Source: Opisthocomus hoazin
Lineage: Eukaryota > Chordata > Aves > Opisthocomiformes > Opisthocomidae
Assembly: GCF_030867145.1 (NCBI RefSeq)
Contig: NC_134428.1
Location: 6,324,001-6,388,000, forward strand
DNA length: 64,000 nucleotides
Direction: 5' to 3'
Every line of letters begins with the position of its first letter. Position 1 is the first letter of the stretch. The notes below the pieces were generated by a model. The model saw only the letters and a program-made list of their open reading frames with translations, did no database searches and had not been told where the DNA came from. A program made the translations under genes and the position numbers. Positions 60,863-64,000 of this stretch are shown one piece after another.

Positions 60863-61979
60863 AAAGGGATCAAGGAGGAGGAGAGCACATATCAAAAGGA
60901 ATGTGAGATAATCCCAAAAGGACAAGTGCCAGTTTCTGCCCCTGCAGGGAGTTATTCTTCAAAGTGGAAACAGCATGAGAAAGAAAGAAGGCCACTAAGT
61001 ACAGCTTGGGAGGTGGAGACTGGATCTGAACAGAAAGAAAGGTCTCGCCAAGTGCAGTGAAATGGGATAAGAGGCCATTCTGAGGACATCTAGATTAGTC
61101 CATGGCTTTGTAGTTCAATGATTTTCCAGGGAGGGTGGAGAGCTGTCAGTAAGGATAGTGTGATGCTCAGATAAGGGCGAGGTGGGGAAGGAAGGTGGAT
61201 GTCTACAGCCTACATGGAGAGAGGCACAAGTTTGGAACACCATAGGACAGCCAGTGGTTAAAATGATCAAGGACTCTAGAAAGGTAAAAAGCCCCCCAAG
61301 AGAGAGGAGGTCGTTTTCCCGTTGGCTGTGGCTGTTATCTCGACCACCAAGGCCTTCCAAGAGACACTTCAACCTTATGGCACCAGGACCTTCTTGCATT
61401 GCCCAGGAGAGACCCATCAGCATTGTCCTGTACTTGGCATCGCACATCCCTGCACTGTCGTGCCCCAGGAAGAGCACTGAGGAAGGTGTGAGGCATATCA
61501 TCTCTCTGCCCATGGGCTGGGGGTCAGGGCTTGGCCCTTTGGCTTGATGTAAGACATGAAAGTCTACTCAGTTTCAGAGCCACCTTTTCCCTACCTTTGC
61601 CTACCTGTTGTAAATGCCTGAAATTTTCTTGTCTAAGCAGCACCTGCGGAGGCTTTGTCAGTAATGTCCCTCAGCGGGCCCTATTATGGCTCCAACAAAA
61701 TCTGATGTTTGCATCTGACTTTTGCTTCTTGAGAGGTTTCTTCAGCTTCCTCTCTGTGTCTGAGGCATGTGGTCTCAAAACCAAATACACGATGGGGCTC
61801 ATTAAAAGAAGAAAGGCCAAATCTCTGTGCATTATTTTCCGCAAGTGTTCAAGATTTGGCAGTTAACTGTTAGAGGTTTCAGGAGTGCAGTGAAGAGACA
61901 GAATCATATGAAAAGCTTTAGGTGGTTCCAGCTGAACACGGTTTTGTGCAGACGATCATGTACCCGGACATTAGTTCCT
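60863..61979. other. Unassigned intergenic sequence
   Basis: No gene or known repeat was recognised. A 132-codon minus-strand frame (61,513-61,115) and a 121-codon plus-strand frame overlap each other and show no domain. The right part may belong to the retroviral remnant, whose left edge cannot be placed by eye. Confidence 0.4.
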
Positions 61980-62277
61980 GGGAACTTTCTATCCCGATCA
62001 GGCAGCTGAGTCATATTGTAACCCCCTCAAGGAGAGGATATATTGGAGGAGATTAACCACTGCTGACTCTTCGTCAGTGTGGATCCCATCTCCTCCCCGG
62101 CCATCTGCCTAATAAGGGCAGGATTTCCCTAAATTCGAGCTAGCTAGCGCGTTTTCTGACTGCCGGGGCAGCACTCACCTTTGGCTAGTGTCCGCCCCCT
62201 CAGTCTTCGGTCTCCCTGGAGAAATCAGCCGTCAATTCTAATGCCGATCTGTGGGTCCCTGTTTGGGCACCATTTTT
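61980..62277 (-). mobile_element. Endogenous retrovirus leader and gag-start remnant, minus strand
   Basis: Reading leftward from the LTR: a tRNA primer-binding site (62,272-62,256), an untranslated leader, a strong splice donor (plus-strand ACTCACCT at 62,173-62,180, that is AG|GTGAGT on the minus strand), and then an ATG-Gly codon pair at 62,089-62,084. Met-Gly is a typical start for a myristoylated Gag. The reading frame after it is broken within a few dozen codons, and no further gag, pol or env could be recognised to the left, so this is a decayed, truncated insertion. The left edge is uncertain. Confidence 0.55.
62256..62272 (-). promoter_or_regulatory. Retroviral primer-binding site (tRNA-Lys-like)
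   Basis: The minus strand reads TGGTGCCCAAACAGGGA, close to the TGGCGCCCGAACAGGGA sites complementary to tRNA-Lys. It lies a few bases inside the LTR end, where a primer-binding site is expected. Confidence 0.65.
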
Positions 62278-62550
62278 TGCGGCGGGAACGAGGACTCGAT
62301 CAATATGATCCATAATAGTCAACTTCATTAGCAGAGAATCTGTATTATATAGACAGTACTCGGTTATGATTTGTCCCTATTAATCTATTAATATTACATG
62401 TGTTTACCCGCAGCCGGCCTTGGAGCATCTGTTTATCCACAGCCAGCCTCTGGATGGCCTTGAGGCCTGTGCTGCTTCCATACCGATCAAGTCCATATTC
62501 AGAGTGTCTGGGTTGCTCACAATATGTCCCTGTTCTTCCAGGAATCCCAC
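62278..62550 (-). mobile_element. Retroviral 5' LTR, minus strand, about 273 bp
   Basis: On the minus strand the segment starts TGTGGGATTCC (62,550) and ends GCCGCA (62,278), so it has TG...CA ends, followed by an A-run and the primer-binding site. A TATA-like TATATAATAC (minus strand, around 62,352-62,343) sits about 200 bp in, as expected for the U3/R border. No clear AATAAA was seen. Its outer end touches an OR coding fragment. The exact TG end could be 2 bp either way. No matching second LTR was found in the window. Confidence 0.6.
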
Positions 62551-62551
62551 A

Positions 62552-62693
62552 CTCCCCATCCCTGGATCTGCTGGTGGCATGTCTTTACTCAGTGGTACCT
62601 CCAACAGTGAACCCTCTCTTCTACAGCATGAGGAACCAGGAGCTCAAGGATGCCGTTAAGAAATGGTTTTCATTGATATTTTTACACAGCTAA
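62552..62693 (+). pseudogene. Olfactory receptor 3' fragment (TM7 and tail), family 14-like
   Basis: The last 46 codons of an OR: SPSLDLLVACLYSVVPPTVN, then PLFYSMRNQELKDAVKKWFS and a stop at 62,691-62,693. The TM7 motif is intact (NPLFY), as is SMRNQELKDA. Everything upstream of extracellular loop 3 is replaced by the minus-strand LTR. The missing 5' part was not found on the other side of the retroviral remnant, so a deletion accompanied or followed the insertion, or the rest lies outside the window. Confidence 0.9.
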
Positions 62694-62928
62694 GAACTGT
62701 TATCTCTCTTCACACATGATTCCCAGTGCATCCCTTAGAATGTTAGTGCTTTGTTTATTCACTCTTCTTTTGGTTTTGTTGTTGATCTTTGTCCCTATCT
62801 TTCTCCTTCATGACTGTCTGGATTTGTCCCACCACATATGAGGAATGAACGTTTTATCTCTCACCTGGAGACCATAGACAATTTCCTGTAACACTGGCTC
62901 AGAGCTGAGTCTCTCATACTATGTCTGT

Positions 62929-62934
62929 AATAAA
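62929..62934 (+). promoter_or_regulatory. Candidate polyadenylation signal AATAAA downstream of the OR fragment
   Basis: AATAAA in CTGTAATAAAATGG lies 236 bp after the OR fragment's stop, in the same relative place as the signal of the 58-kb OR. Probably the fossil 3' end of the same gene. Confidence 0.4.
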
Positions 62935-64000
62935 ATGGAACCTCTCCTGCACAAGTTGGCTCTTCTTCCAAAGCTGGTGTGAAGAATAACAAGACCCCAA
63001 AAGGACTCATTGATCCATAGATTTCATCAGAGAAATCGCATTGTCACATCATGACCTGTTAGAGACCAATGGATGGATCTGAAACTCACCTGTGTGTGTC
63101 TAGTGACGGTGCAGATGGTGAATGTCACTTGAGGGACGTACCCAGAGCTGTACCACATATGGCATGGCAAACAAGATGTCCATCGTGAAGGGAATCTTGG
63201 CACACAGATTATTTCCAAGGACAGTGTATGCCTTGGGTAGCAAATGAATAAAGAGTCACAAAGCGAGAGATCGCCCTGGGAGGAATCACCCAAATGTGAA
63301 GTACTAGATACAGATGTCCACATGCAAACAAGGACTCTGTAATCACAGGAGAGGCAGTGGGGAACCAGAAGGCATGAGAAAGGGAGGCCTGGAAAGCAAT
63401 TCGTGTCACGCTTTGTGAAATATCACCAGCTGGATCTAGAGGCACACCAGGACTCATACTCCAGAGTCCTTCCAAGTACCTTCCACCTCCACAGACCCGA
63501 GATGGGAATAGTGAGAAGCGGCAGTCCCCATCTGGCTGGATCTGCTTCCAACACTGACTAACAAAGCCAGGGTAGCTTCACCCTTTTGCCTTAAGCAACA
63601 CAGCCTGCACACTCTGCAGAGAAGACCACCAGCTCAGAGCCCTGCTATATACATTAGATATCCCAATGTATCTATATATAAGCATGTATCCCAAGCCCAG
63701 CTGAGACACTGCTCGGGAGAGGGCTGGGTTCACGCCACTGCTTCCTAGTGGCCTCCCACCCGACACTCCTTGTGCCGAAGGCGTGCCAGGGCAGTCGCAC
63801 CCTCCGTAGCGCTGCCTTCCTCTCTGCCCAGAGGTGGACCTTGTCCATTACCCCAAGCAAGACAGAAGAAAGACAGCGGCACAGTGCCTCTCCAGATGCA
63901 AAGCCCAGCCCTAGGGCAGGGCTTCAGCCAGACGCGAGGGGGCAGGGGGGGAAGAACTGGCAGCGAGCTGTTAGCTGTTAACTCCTTTCTGTGCTGATAG
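62935..64000. other. Unassigned sequence to the window end
   Basis: No gene was recognised. Two overlapping minus-strand frames of about 90-98 codons (63,475-63,027) have no domain; one contains a GGTGAGT donor-like site (minus strand, near 63,088). No known repeat was identified by eye. Confidence 0.4.

Noticed and set aside
61115..61547. Opposing 132- and 121-codon open frames
   Set aside because: They overlap on opposite strands, have no recognisable domains and no exon context.
63027..63475. Two minus-strand open frames near the window end as a gene or retroviral env piece
   Set aside because: No family features could be recognised; a donor-like GGTGAGT alone is not enough.

Overview
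This looks like an avian nuclear genome window (sauropsid at least). It contains no bacterial-style genes. The evidence is two CR1 LINE fragments with the typical CR1 3' ends, three olfactory-receptor (OR) remnants of the bird-expanded family 14 (gamma-c) type, and an old endogenous-retrovirus LTR. About 81% of the window is one satellite DNA array.

Layout. Bases 1-52,312 are a head-to-tail satellite of roughly 268 monomers. There are two related subfamilies: type I, 198 bp, at 1-31.86 kb and 33.19-34.77 kb; and type II, about 191 bp, at 31.86-33.19 kb and 34.77-52.31 kb. The left end is open: the array runs off base 1. The right end stops inside a monomer and continues as a degenerate TTCYR-type pentanucleotide tract (52.31-52.41 kb). 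The flank (52.4-64 kb) holds a minus-strand CR1, a plus-strand CR1, an OR pseudogene with a non-coding leader exon (55.2-56.5 kb), a second leader exon plus a nearly complete OR pseudogene (56.5-59.4 kb), a possible third CR1 scrap (60.7 kb), a minus-strand retroviral leader and 5' LTR (about 62.0-62.55 kb), and directly beside the LTR the last 46 codons of a third OR (62.55-62.69 kb). No intact protein-coding gene was found.

How it fits together. The array is a mosaic of block duplications whose offsets are whole numbers of monomers. The blocks are 5-mer (990 bp), 7-mer (1,386 bp) and 9-mer (1,782 bp) higher-order repeats in type I, and multi-kilobase duplications in type II that differ by deletion of exactly one or two monomers. 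The I-II-I-II order is explained by a single I/II boundary plus one 2,917-bp tandem duplication across it. This is the signature of unequal exchange or replication slippage in register. The many overlapping open frames in type I arise because 198 is divisible by 3 and stop codons are sparse. They show no sign of being genes.

The OR flank tells a similar story on a smaller scale: a tandem OR duplication in which the first copy lost its C-terminus at the point where the leader exon of the next copy begins, followed by point lesions in the second copy and an LTR against the third. Subtelomeric, pericentromeric, microchromosomal or sex-chromosomal heterochromatin are all possible; the sequence alone does not decide.
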